Positions 20,153 to 30,605 of a stretch of DNA of 64,000 nucleotides are shown here, piece by piece; the first letter of the stretch is position 1; the number at the start of each line of letters is the position of its first letter. The DNA is from Primula veris. Taxonomy: Eukaryota > Streptophyta > Magnoliopsida > Ericales > Primulaceae. The notes below the pieces were generated by a model, which saw nothing but the letters and a program-made list of their open reading frames with translations, was not told where the DNA came from and searched no databases. Where the stretch lies: the NCBI GenBank assembly GCA_963682055.1, contig OY821747.1, positions 13,752,258 through 13,816,257 on the forward strand, read 5' to 3'. The position numbers were made by a program, and so were the translations under genes.

Positions 20153-22792
20153 ATGACTGTAAGTATCTTCGTATTGTGTGGTTTGTTTGTTTGGATACTT
20201 CTGTGATTAGGATTCGTATTTGATTTGTGGTTGTGGTCATATTTGGTCTTAGTTGTCTATATTTGTGTATCTAGGTTGTTGAGTAGTGGTTTTTCTTCCT
20301 GTATAGGATATTTGTTGGGTTGATGGAAAATTTTTTAGGGTTTCTATCAATTGGGGGGGGGGGGGAAGATTTGTCGTGTCATGTGTTTGTGGGTTAGTAT
20401 TTTGATGGATTTGTGATGATGTTTGGATAGGAAATTTTGACCCAATGTCTGGCCCAAGTTGGCACATTTGTGAAAGAGGACTTTAAGAGGCTCGCCGGAA
20501 TACCGGATAACATACACATTCGGCTGCCTGTCTCTGATGAGGAGGTTTTGGGATATGTCCCTGCCGGCGAGGTAGCTGTGCGTTCCTCGGCCTTCTTCAC
20601 TGGGGGTCTTAGACTTCCGTTTACGGAGTGGGTGGCTTCGTTCTTTGAGGCCGTCCAGATAGCTCCGGCCCAACTCGCTCTGAATGGTTACCGAACCTTG
20701 ATCGGTATTCAAAGGTTGTGGGAAGTATCGGGGATAGACATCGAACTGAAAGATGTCTTCGGGGTCTACAGTTTGAGTTTCGAGCGCCGCAGTTCGTATT
20801 TGAAGACATTGCGCGCATTCTCCCGGCTGGTAATTGGGTTGCCGGACACCAACAAAGAACATAACCTTGGTGTTGTGATTGCGTCCGGGGAATGGGGCTG
20901 TGCATGACACCAGATCCCTGGACCTGTGACCACAGCTTCTGCTATTCCAGACCTCGGCACTCCCAATGTTGAAGCTCTCTTAGCGCTTTGGAAATGGTGG
21001 GGGCCTGGGCCTACCAAGGATCCGGCAAGCCGTTCTGCTCTCCTGCTACTTGGTTACCCTGCGGGGCCAGTGACCAAGGGGAATCCTGCGCCCGAGATCC
21101 CTAAAGAGCCCGAGGAGGAATTCGTAAAAGTTGTCAGGGCTCGAAGTGCTGCTCGGGGAGGGAAAAAGCCCACTCGTTCTAAGCGCCGAGCATCGGACCC
21201 CGCTGTTGGCACCCCGAAGAGGGCTAGAGGGGTTGAGACCTCAGGTAATGTGGAGGTTGCGGATGTTGGCAGGGGTGTAGAGGTGGTCGCATCGTCCCAA
21301 GGTGATACCACCGAGGAGGCTGTTACGAATCTCGATGTAAGTGTATTTGTTTTTGTTAATAGTTGCCTTTTGACTCTGTTGTTCCTTGCTTTATATGCCA
21401 TCTTGTTTCAGTTATTGACTTCTTCATTGGTTACCCTTGCTCTTGCCCGGTCTATGGGTATTATGGTGTTTAGGGGTCATTCGACAACATATTCGAACAT
21501 ATGAACCTCCTGGTGAGCATTGGCGAGGATACGATGACCCTGCCTGTCGTCTCGCCTGCCCGTATTGAGGATCCGATAGATCTTCCTGTTGGCTCGCCCA
21601 TCCATACTAAGGAGGTGACCGAGCATGGGGCCCCTGAGACCAGTCCTTCGGAGAAGGAGGTGAGGGAGGAAGTGGAGGTGGAAGCCGGCAAAGAGACTGC
21701 CATGGGAGTTGTGGTGGGTGTCGAGGATGAGGTTCTCGAGGGACCTGAAAAGGTGTTGGTGGACGGGGTGGCAATGACCCGTTATATTGATCGGTGTAGG
21801 GGTGAACTGTTGGAGCAACCCCGAGTCTTGAGGATGGGGTATACTGCTCTTAAGCCCCTCGTTGTCAAGGATGCAGAGAAGATAGCTGCTCGTCCTGCAA
21901 TGTCGGTTATAGAGCAGGCCAGTACTGACGCGCTTCGGGTATGTTGCGCACTTTTTTTTTTTTTTTTTTTTTAGGTCGTGATGCTCTTGTTTTGGCTGGT
22001 GTCTGATATCTCTAAATACAGGTCTTCGTGGATATAGTGGTGTTAAGGGATTAGCTGTTGGCACTAGAGGCTGAGAAGGAGAAGCTGATGGCCAAAAATA
22101 AAGCTTTTGCCGAGGATAAAGCTCAGCAAGTGAAGTTGGTCTCCGAGCTAGAGGCGGAGAAAGAGAAACTGACGACCGAAAATAAAGCCTTGGCTGAGGA
22201 TAAAGTTCAGCAAGCGAAGTTGGTCTTCGAGCTAGAGGCGGAGAAAGAGAAGCTGATGGTCGAAAGCAAAATAACGGCCGAGGAGAAAGCCCAGATGGCT
22301 AAATTGGCCTCTGATAATGAGAAGTTGGTAGGAGACAACTTACGCCTGACCGAGGAAGTGGAGAAGATGGGGGCCGAAAAAGAGGGGTGGGTCGAGAAAT
22401 ATGACCTACTGGAGGCCGATAACTTGCTCATGGCGGAGGATATGGAGGCCGGAACATCAGAGGTTGCTGCTCTGAAGGCAGAGCAGGCAGACGAACGGAA
22501 AAAGTTTGCAATGATGGCTAATTTTTCTGTCTTTTGCGCTCATGTCCGAGCTCTAAACTTTGCAAAGGTGCCATTCTCAGACCGGGCATGGTCGGAGTTG
22601 GTTTATCCCTGTCCGCAAGGTGCACCTCCTAAGCCTCAGGATTGGGCCAACCTCCGAGACGAGGAGCTTCCACGGATGCCGGGACATACTATTTCGACGG
22701 CGCTCCGTCCCCATTTCGGGTCGGCTCCAACAACCCCTCGATCTGCTGTTGCCGTGATTCCCCCACCCGCATCCCCTCAGGTGGAGCCTTGA
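20153..22792 (+). pseudogene. Antisense gene F: spliced Tat antisense ORF with Transposase_28-like domain
   Basis: Proposed exons 20153-20158, 20431-21336, 21474-21938 and 22022-22792. All junctions are GT..AG and keep phase 0: ACT|GTAAG, GGATAG|GAA, GAT|GTAAG, TTTAG|GGG, CGG|GTATG, ACAG|GTC. The N-terminal part (IRLPVSDEEVLGYVPAGEVAVR, FFTGGLRLPFTEWV, GYRTLIGIQRLWE) matches the 'putative gypsy type transposon' family (PF04195 as I recall). The middle is basic (GGKKPTRSKRRASD). Exon 4 encodes a long coiled coil with three 28-residue repeats, then a Pro-rich tail. A TGA at 20905-20907 and a TAG at 22052-22054 interrupt it. Intron 1 has a G13 run. This is the largest antisense gene; such ORFs are known from Tat elements, role unknown. 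Confidence 0.65.
22064..22315 (+). repeat. Three 84-bp tandem repeats inside gene F
   Basis: Units 22064-22147, 22148-22231 and 22232-22315, each beginning CTAGAGGC or close to it and encoding LEAEKEKL...KxxAEDKxQQxKLV. 84 bp is 28 residues, four heptads, so each repeat extends the same coiled coil in register. Confidence 0.85.
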
Positions 22793-23011
22793 CCATTTAC
22801 TTGTAATATTTTCTGTATCTTAGCGTAAAGTCTTTTGTTACCCGAATTATGGGTCTCTTTTGTAACTAGAAAGATATTCTTTTAGGAAGTGATAATATAG
22901 GTGCTATGTTTTCTTTCTGTTTGACTGTCCTTGTTAATTCCCCTGTTTGTGGGTCGTCGTCTTTTGAAGGATGTAAAAACATCTTGTCAGGTACCCGTTA
23001 ATCCCCTTGCC

Positions 23012-23584
23012 ATGGTGGCCTGGACCTCGCCTAGTCGTAGCGTAGGCGATGTTATAAACGGTCTTGAAAAACCTAACGCGTCCCTAACCTCTGAACTGAA
23101 TTCTGCTCGGCGCGAAATCGATGGTTTGAATATTCATATTTCAAATTTGTCGATTCGATTACGTGACTTGGGAGAGAGGTTCAGTAAGAAGACCGCATAC
23201 TATACGGAAAATAAGGGAAAGGCTAAAGAGCTTCTTGGTGCGCTTCGGCGCTCTCGTGATGAAGCCCGAGGTCGGGTGACGAGCTTGAACTTGGTTCTAG
23301 GGGCCGTTTTCGAAGACGCGGACCTGTTGCTATCCTTTGCCAGAGCGTATTGGGCCCGAAGTCGCGCATTAGAGGTGCTCGATCATGTAAAAGGGATGCG
23401 TGGTGTTGCCCGGGCAGAGCACATGGGTGATGCTATGGCCGGGGTAACTGAGACCACGGCTGCCTTGAACCGAGTAGATGCGGTCGTACAGGAACGTTTG
23501 GGGACTCAAATTGTCTCATTGCGAGATATCCATTTTGCTGACGCCGTAAAGACCTCAGCGTCTGTTGATGGGTTATCAGATTGA
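23012..23584 (+). CDS. Antisense gene G: helical protein (190 aa)
   Basis: ATG 23012 starts MVAWTSPSRSVGDVINGLEK. The body is helical with heptad-like stretches (LTSELNSARREIDGLNIHISNLSIRLRDLGERF) and a second helical half (LLLSFARAYWARSRALEVLDHV, GVTETTAALNRVDAVVQERL). Open throughout. A clear TATA box is not seen; CAG|GT at 22988 could be a splice acceptor, so an upstream exon shared with F is possible. It lies 220 bases after F. Family unknown. Confidence 0.45.
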   Translation: MVAWTSPSRSVGDVINGLEKPNASLTSELNSARREIDGLNIHISNLSIRLRDLGERFSKKTAYYTENKGKAKELLGALRRSRDEARGRVTSLNLVLGAVFEDADLLLSFARAYWARSRALEVLDHVKGMRGVARAEHMGDAMAGVTETTAALNRVDAVVQERLGTQIVSLRDIHFADAVKTSASVDGLSD

Positions 23585-23697
23585 TGATTGTGTAGCTTGT
23601 TTTGTCATTTTATTTGTAGCTTGTATATAAAAAATCTTCGTTCTTCTACTTTCGTGTCTTTTCTTTCCTTTGTTCGATAAGATATCCCTGTCTCTTC

Positions 23698-23705
23698 TAT
23701 ATATG
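23698..23705 (+). promoter_or_regulatory. TATA box of antisense gene H
   Basis: TATATATG, 74 bases before ATG 23772. An out-of-frame upstream ATG lies at 23764. Confidence 0.4.
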
Positions 23706-23771
23706 CGGCTGAATATTCATTTCTTCCTTTCTTCCCCATTTTTTTGTTTTTTGTTTTAGGCACATGCTACT

Positions 23772-24404
23772 ATGTCGCACCAGGCTGGTTCTCCATGCCT
23801 AATTAGTCTGGGGCTAGGACCTACTGGTGTTGCCCGGGACGAGGTCTCATCTGGTGCGGCTAGTGAAGGGCATGCCAAGTGGCCTTACATCGTTTTAATG
23901 GGCAAAAACGTCAAGTTGGTCGATCAGTACGCCCGAAATAGGACCAAGTTGAAAATCCAGGCGTCCTCTTTTCGCGAATATGTTCGTCGTGCCGAGCATG
24001 TTGTTGAGTTTCAGGAGCATCGTTTAGATCGGTATTGGCGTGTAAAGGAAAAGTATCTCGGTAAACTAAAGTCGCTGGTAACCCAAGCCAATATTTTGGT
24101 GAAGTATTTCCGCCTGTCTCGATCCAGATTCGATGCTTCTGCGGCTACGATCGAAGCTCGTAAGCTTCGCTTCGACGATGCTCGCCGTAAAGCGGCCTCG
24201 GATGTTCACGAGATCGCTAAAGTAGCCGAGTTCTCCATGCGTCTTAAGACGCTGGCATGCGTTGGTGCTCACACGACCAACTTTGATGCCCTCATTTCTG
24301 AGGAGCGTTTTGATGGCGAGGAGACCGATGGGGATACGGCGACGGATGACGAAGAGGTAGAGCTCGGTCAATTGCCGTCTTGCTCCTCATGTAGTAGTTC
24401 TTAA
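23772..24404 (+). CDS. Antisense gene H: helical protein with acidic tail (210 aa)
   Basis: ATG 23772 (MSHQAGSPCLISL...) to the stop at 24402-24404. Central part is basic and helical (KLVDQYARNRTKLKIQASSF, FQEHRLDRYWRVKEKYLGKL, ATIEARKLRFDDARRKAASD). The C-terminus is acidic (DGEETDGDTATDDEEVELG) and ends in Cys/Ser. It is the antisense gene nearest to pol and is followed by TTGTAT-type 3' sequence and the tandem repeat. Open throughout. No known domain. Confidence 0.5.
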   Translation: MSHQAGSPCLISLGLGPTGVARDEVSSGAASEGHAKWPYIVLMGKNVKLVDQYARNRTKLKIQASSFREYVRRAEHVVEFQEHRLDRYWRVKEKYLGKLKSLVTQANILVKYFRLSRSRFDASAATIEARKLRFDDARRKAASDVHEIAKVAEFSMRLKTLACVGAHTTNFDALISEERFDGEETDGDTATDDEEVELGQLPSCSSCSSS

Positions 24405-24667
24405 ATTACTTTCGTTGTGGTTGGTTGTATCTTGTTGCCTCCGTAATGCCGGCGAGGACTATTCGTTTCATTACTTTCTTCCTGTTTTTCGGATCTTCTC
24501 ATTGTCGTATTGATATTTCATTGATTAGATTGATTTTTCTTTCCTGATTTCTTCGTTTGGTACTTTATTGTCTCCGTAATACGGCCAGAACCTTCTTTCG
24601 ATTTTGTTTGATGCATATTGGCCTCTCTTTTTTTTTTATATATACCTGCGTATGTTAGAAATCTTGA

Positions 24668-25312
24668 GTATTCCTAGGCACAAGGGCCGTTTGGGAATTT
24701 CATAGTATTCCTAGGCACAAGGGCCGTTTGGGAATTTCATAGTATTCCTAGGCCTACCCTTAGGCCTGCCGTTTGGGAATTTCATAGTATTCCTAGGCAC
24801 AAGGGCCGTTTGGAAATTTCATAGTATTCCTAGGCCTACCCTTAGGCAAGCCGTTTGGGAATTTCATAGTATTCCTAGGCACAAGGGCCGTTTGGGAATT
24901 TCATAGTATTCCTAGGCACAAGGGCCGTTTGGGAATTTCATAGTATTCCTAGGCCTACCCTCAGGCATGCCGTTTGGGAATTTCAAAGTATTCCTAGGCA
25001 CAAGGGCCGTTTGGGAATTTCATAGTATTCCTAGGCACAAGGGCCGTTTGGGAATTTCATAGTATTCCTAGGCACAAGGGCCGTTTGGGAATTTCATAGT
25101 ATTCCTAGGCCTACCCTTAGGCATGCCGTTTGGGAATTTCATAGTATTCCTAGGCACAAGGGCCGTTTGGGAATTTCATAGTATTCCTAGGCCTACCCTT
25201 AGGCATGCCGTTTGGGAATTTCATAGTATTCCTAGGCCTACCCTTAGGCATGCCGTTTGGGAATTTCATAGTATTCCTAGGCCTACCCTTAGGATGCCGT
25301 TTGGGAATTTCA
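24668..25312 (+). repeat. Tandem repeat of two interleaved monomers (37 and 45 bp) in the Tat 3' region
   Basis: Sixteen units. The short form A is GTATTCCTAGG-CACAAGGGCCG-TTTGGGAATTTCATA (37 bp). The long form B replaces the centre with CCTACCCTTAGGCATGCCG (45 bp). Order as I read it: A A B A B A A B A A A B A B B B. The last unit lacks one base and its end. Units are nearly identical, so the array is young or homogenised. Hypervariable tandem repeats in the 3' untranslated region are known in Tat elements and can seed satellites. Confidence 0.95.
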
Positions 25313-25417
25313 GCTGCACTCGTTAGACAGCATGATAAAATGTTTTATTTATTCAAAAGACAATGTCATTAAGCAGGAGGGGTAAGGTGGCACCTGTATT
25401 TGTACTGATAAGGTGGC

Positions 25418-28400
25418 CTATATGTAGTATTTTTTCAGGTTAGCCACATTCCAGGAATTCTTCTCCCCTCTGCTATTTTCGAACAGAACGCTTTTGAGTT
25501 TATAGGTAACCGAGCTTGTTCTCTTGACGATCTTATATGGTCCCTCCCAGGTGGGGCTTAATTTGCCATGTATTTCATTGGGGGTATAGACCGTTACTCG
25601 TCGCAGCACCAATTCTCCGACCATAAACTCTTTGGTCCCTTTCACCCTCTTGTCATACGTTTGCTTAATGCCTTGTTGATACTTCGCTAGTGTAAGAGCT
25701 GCTATCTCTCGTTTCTCGTCTAGCATGTCGAGTTCCTCTCTCATTCTTTGTTCATTGTTTCCTTGCTCGACTAAAGTTGTGCATAGTGTGGGTAGCCCGA
25801 TTTCTGTTGGTATGACGGCCTCGACGCCGTATGCTAAGCTGAACGGGGTTTCTTTGGTACCCGTCTTCGGTGTAGTTCGGCACGACCATAAGACGTTGAG
25901 TAGCCGCTCGGGCCATCTCCCCTTTCCTTGTTCGAGGGTTGTCTTGATGCCATCTAGGACGGTTCGGTTTGATACCTCTGCTTGTCCATTTCCCTGTGGG
26001 TATGTTGGCGTCGAATAGAACTTTCGGATACCGAGTTCTTCGTACCAAAGCTGCAAGTTGGCTTCTTTGAACTGGGGCCATTGTCTGCGACGATGGTGTA
26101 CGGTATACCGAACCTTGTGATGATGTGCTCCCAGATGAACTGTTTGATATTACTGGCTTTAATTTCACGGAGAGGTTTAGCCTCAACCGATTTGGTGAAG
26201 TAGTCCGTCGCCACGATCAGATATTCGACGCTGCCGGGTGCTTTAGGAAGCTTCCCGACTATATCAATCGCCCATTATGCGAATGGCCATGGTGCCGATA
26301 CCGGGGTCATCATAGATGATGGGAGCCGAGGTATCTTGGCGAATCGTTGGCACTTGTCGCAACGTTGGACATATACATCGGCGTCTCGTTTGATATATGG
26401 CCACCAATATCCTTGTGTGATGGCTTTGTTGGCAAGGGACCTCCCTTTGATGTGTGCTCCGCAGGATCCTTCGTGGATTTCCTCCAAGACCGGTAGCTGC
26501 ATTTCGGGCCGGACACACAGAAGATGGGGTCCTCGGTAGCTGGATTTGTACAGTTTGTCGTCGTTAGACCGCCAGAAATGAGGAGCCTTTCTCGTAATTT
26601 TCAAAGCCTTTATCTTATCTGCCGGGAGGGTTCCGTTGCGCAGATAGTGAATCATGTCGTCCATCCAACCTAGTTCGTATTGTACTGACGCTATTCGGTC
26701 TATTCTTTTGGTTATGCTTGGGGTCGGTAGTAATTCCACTGTAATCGACCGAGTGTCGGTTAATGTTAATGTCGAGGCTAGGATGGCTAGGGCATCGGCA
26801 TGTGCGTTTTCGGTGCGATTGATTCTTATCAACTCGCACTGTTCGAAGGTGGCCATCAAGCTTTGAACCTTCTCTTGGTAGAGGATCATTCTGTCATCTT
26901 TGGCTTGGTATTCGCCGTTGGATTGGTTTACGATCAGCATTGAGTCGGAACTTGCAGTTAGGTGGGAGCATCCGAGGGACCGGGCAATGAGCCTGCCGTT
27001 TATCATGGCTTCGTACTCTGCCTCATTGTTGGTAGCTCGGAAACCTAGTTTAATGCTCTTCTCTATGATCGCTCCCTCTCTAGACTTGAGGACGATCCCC
27101 GCTCCCGATCCGTCCTTGGTGGCTGATCCATCGACATGTATCTGCCAGTGTGATTGGGGCGATATAGCCATGGGCTCGTCATACCCTTCGGTGAATTCCG
27201 CGACGAAATCGGCCAAGACTTGTCCCTTTATAGCATGTCGAGGTGCGAACTCGATATGAAATTGGGATAACTCGACCCCCCATGCGGCCACTCTGCCACT
27301 AATGTCGGTCCGTCGAAGCGATTCTTTAATATGGAATTTCGTGTATACTTGAACCTGATGAGCTATGAAATAGTGCGGCAACTTTCTGGTCGCGATGACC
27401 AATGCCAAGCACAGCTTTTCCAAGGGTAAGTAACGTGTTTCGGCTTCGACCAGAGTTTTGCTGACGAAGTAGATAGGGAATTGTTCGCGACCTTCTTCTC
27501 TTAGGATAACCGCGCTCACAGCTGTAGCGGAAACTGCTAGGTAGCAAGCCAGAATATCTCCTTTGTTCGGCCTGACTAACAGTGGCAGCGTCCTTAAGTA
27601 CTCTTTGAGGTTGTTGAAAGAAGCTTCACATTCCGGGTCCCACACGAATTTTCTATCCTTCTTGAGTGATTCAAAAAATGGCCGTCCCTTGTCTGCGGAT
27701 CGGCTGATGAACCTGTTCAATGCGGCCATCATTCCCGTGAGCTCTTGTACCTGTTTCTTATTTTTGGGCGCTGTTAGATTCCGAAGAGCTGTGATCTGAT
27801 CGGGATTAGCCTCTATTCCTCGTCGGCTGACCATGTGCCCCAGGAACTTTCCTTTGCTGATGCCGAATGCACACTTGCTCGCATTGAGTTTGAGTTTGTG
27901 CTCGCCCAAAGTTCGGAAGACGTCTCTGATATCTTGAATGTGGGATGTGGCCTTTTCGCTTTTGACGACCATGTCGTCTATATATACCTCCATGGTCTTC
28001 CCTATGTGCTCTCGGCATACCTTCATTATCATCCTTTGGTATGTTGCTCCCGCGTTGCGTAGGCCGAACGGCATTACCGTATAGCAATAGTTTCCTAAAG
28101 GCGATATAAACGACGTCTTTTCTTGATCTTCGTGGGCGAGGGGAATTTGGTGGTACCCTGAATATGCGTCAAGGAAGGTCATCCGTTCTGCTCCCGCAGT
28201 CGCGTCCACCAATTGATCAATCCTTGGAAGGGGAAAGTGGTCCCTCGGGCAGGCTTTGTTGAGATTGGTGAAGTCTATACAGACCCTCTCTTTTCCGTTC
28301 TTCTTAGGGACGACGACGGGATTGGATAACCATTTTGGATAGAAGACCTCCCTTATGGCTCCGGCCTCTAACAGCTTTTGGACTTCAGCAATTATAGCAG

Positions 28401-29181
28401 ATCTGTGCTGTACTGATACTTTTCTGCTCCTCTGAGCTATCGGCTTGTACTCGGCGTTAACACTTAGATGGTGACATGCCGTTTTAGGGTCTAGGCCTGG
28501 CATATCTTTTGGACTCCAGGCGAATTTATCAATGTTGTTGAAGAGGAATACTTCTAACTCTTCGGATTCCTTTTTTGGTAGGTTGTCACCGAGGAGGAAG
28601 TAGTGCTCCTCGTCAGTATCCGGGATATACACCTTCCTAAGTGTTTCTCCTACTTGTTCTTCAACAACCCTCTCGGTTTTGGCTATTTGGTTGATCAGCT
28701 TCTTTGTGCTGGTGGGTTGTTCGACAATGCTCAGCTATTTTTGAAGAGCCGCGGTAATGTCCTCACAGCGTCGTGAATCTTCCTGACATCCTCTGGCTGT
28801 CTCGATCTCTCCCCTATCATTTGGGTATTTGACTTTTTGGTGGTAGGTCGAGGGTATGGCCTTCATGGCGTACAGCCAGGGTCATCCCAAGATTGCGTTG
28901 TGGCCGGAGTTGTCGTTGACCACTAAGAACTCCATGGGAACTGACATGGTTCCAGTTGTGACACTGAGGACGATCTTTCCCAACGGTTTAGTCGTCTCGG
29001 AGATGAACCCGATCAGTGTGACATCGGTAGGTTGTAGATCTTGCATCTTGAGTTCCATCTTGTCGAAAAGCTCTCTGTACATGATATCACAAGAGGCTCC
29101 TTGGTCGACAAGCACCCTGCTGACCGTGTCGAGGCCGATTTGAACACGGAGGTTGATGGCGTCCCCATGGGGGTAAATCAC
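25418..29181 (-). pseudogene. Tat pol: protease, RT, RNase H, archaeal-type RNase H, integrase (broken)
   Basis: Right to left: protease (VLVDQGASCDIMY, 29181-28882); RT/RNase H ORF 28632-26275 with VVVPKKNGKERVCIDFTNLN, FLDAYSGYHQI, VMPFGLRNAGATYQR and catalytic YIDDMVV; first RNase H (YFVSKTLVEAETRY); second RNase H (IHVDGSATKDGSGAGIVL, NNEAEYEAMI, RTENAHADALA), the archaeal-type domain of the Tat clade; integrase zinc finger (H..CGAH..CDKCQ, 26470-26340), core (VATDYFTKSVEA, VADNGP) and C-terminus (25418-26056, GNGQAEVSNR, EGPYKIVKR). The protease motif has Q in place of the usual residue after VD. Stops at 28879-28881, 28735-28737 and 26275-26277 and a 1-base frameshift near 26078 break it. 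The RT catalytic box is intact. Confidence 0.9.
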
Positions 29182-29429
29182 CCCTTCTTCGTCCAGATCC
29201 GAGAAGGAGATGGGCGGATGTCGTCGTGGTGTGCATTGTCGTTTGGAGGTCGACGCCTGTGACGCCTTGGCTACCTGGCCAAAGTGCGCCAGTTGTCGTT
29301 GTCACGATCGTTCCCCACCCGTGCCCTTGGGTCTAGACATATGAACGACGTTGATTGTTTTGCCTTGCCGGTTGTCGGCTCCCTCAATGGCCAGTTGTTT
29401 GCCTTTATTTCCGGCGCCTTTTGTTGGTC

Positions 29430-30605
29430 CGTAGGTGTCTAAACCTTAGAGGGGGGGTGAATAAGTTTTTCGTATGTTTTTCGCGGAATTAAAACTATGT
29501 GTTATTAACTAATCAACTTAGTGATTTTTATAACTTAAACAATTTCGTTAATAAATAATTGCTAATTTACTCTATGCAAGCAATGAATATAAGCAATAAA
29601 TAATTTGCGAAAAGTAAAAGTTGAGGGAAAAGAAATAACGCAAGATTTATAGAGGTTCGGCAAAACGCGCCTACGTCCTCTCCTCGGTAGTTTCACTTCC
29701 GAGTGTTTCACTAAAATCTCGTTTCAAGGTTACAACCTAACGAGCTTAATCACCCGATTAAGCTCCCCCTCACTTTATGAGTATCCCGAATGAAAAGTCT
29801 AGAACTTTTAAGCTACACTTGCTTGAAAAGCTTCTACCCGATCACTTGCTCACAAATGAGTTTATAAAATACTCTTTTTACAAGATTGATTTCGAATGGA
29901 TCACTCACTAACAAGTAATATCTCGAAGTTTATAAGATTACAATAGTAATAAGCTCGAGAATATTTTATAGATACAAGTGAGACAATTTTGTAGTATAAG
30001 CTTGTAAGATCTTTGAATTTTTGAAAGCTTGAGATTTTGTAATTGTTTGGTTATCTTCCACAATGGATTTGGGGGATTTTGTAGAGGAAAAAGGTCCAGC
30101 AATTAATTTCAGACCATTGGCAGTTGTTGAGTAGCTTAGCTGCTAGTTTGCAGCAGTTCGCCCCATTTTCAGGATGAGCTTAAAAGCTGGAATTTGAAAT
30201 TCTACAGAAACGATCGGTCGTTTCTGAAAAACGATCGGTCATTTTTCATCTGTGCTCACTGGAAGAATTCATACATAAAACGATCGGTCGTTTTATCCTG
30301 GCGATCGGTCGTTTTCACAATGTACTCTCTGGAAGAAATCAGTCCATTGATGATCGATCGTTTTGCCTGTGCTCAGTCGTTTTTTGTTCTGGGAATGTTT
30401 CGGTTTTCTCGACAAACATCGAAACCCCGTAACTAATTTGTTTCAAATCCGATTGAGGTTCCGCTTGAACCATTGGCTTCGTAATTACGCATTCTATCAT
30501 TTTGAACCTTTGACACACTCGATAAATGATTAGTACGCAAAACGAGCTTTTATCATGTTTTACAAATATTGTTATCATCAAAATAATCGATTAGAAGAAT
30601 CAACG
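29430..30605. mobile_element. Unclassified ~1.2 kb insertion between Tat gag and protease
   Basis: AT-rich sequence that separates the end of gag (30600) from the pol side (about 29428). Ends show a weak inverted match (GGTGTCTAAAC at 29427-29437 against AACACC at 30609-30614). It opens with TTAGAGGGGGGGTGAATAAG and has TACGTCCTCTCCTCGG; I have a sense of seeing such a header in other plant repeats but cannot name the family. No coding capacity. Exact borders and target duplication are unresolved. Confidence 0.5.
30208..30395 (+). repeat. Minisatellite with quasi-palindromic AACGATCGGTCGTT units
   Basis: Three imperfect units of about 70 bp (starts near 30208, 30278 and 30349), each with one or two CGATCGGTCGTTT motifs and a spacer like TGTGCTCACTGGAAGAA. 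AACGA and TCGTT arms can pair around TCGG. Confidence 0.7.

Noticed and set aside
20353..20365. G13 run in intron 1 of gene F
   Set aside because: May be real or a sequencing/assembly slip; by itself it supports no structure.
24668..25312. Regular repeats resembling a CRISPR array
   Set aside because: There are no unique spacers; whole 37/45-bp units repeat end to end in plant nuclear DNA. It is a tandem repeat.
25123..25326. Open frame through the tandem repeat (MPFGNF...)
   Set aside because: Periodic translation of the 45-bp unit (15 codons); no start context or homologue.
25725..28062. Plus-strand open frames opposite Tat pol
   Set aside because: Shadows of the conserved pol reading frame; no start signals or homology.
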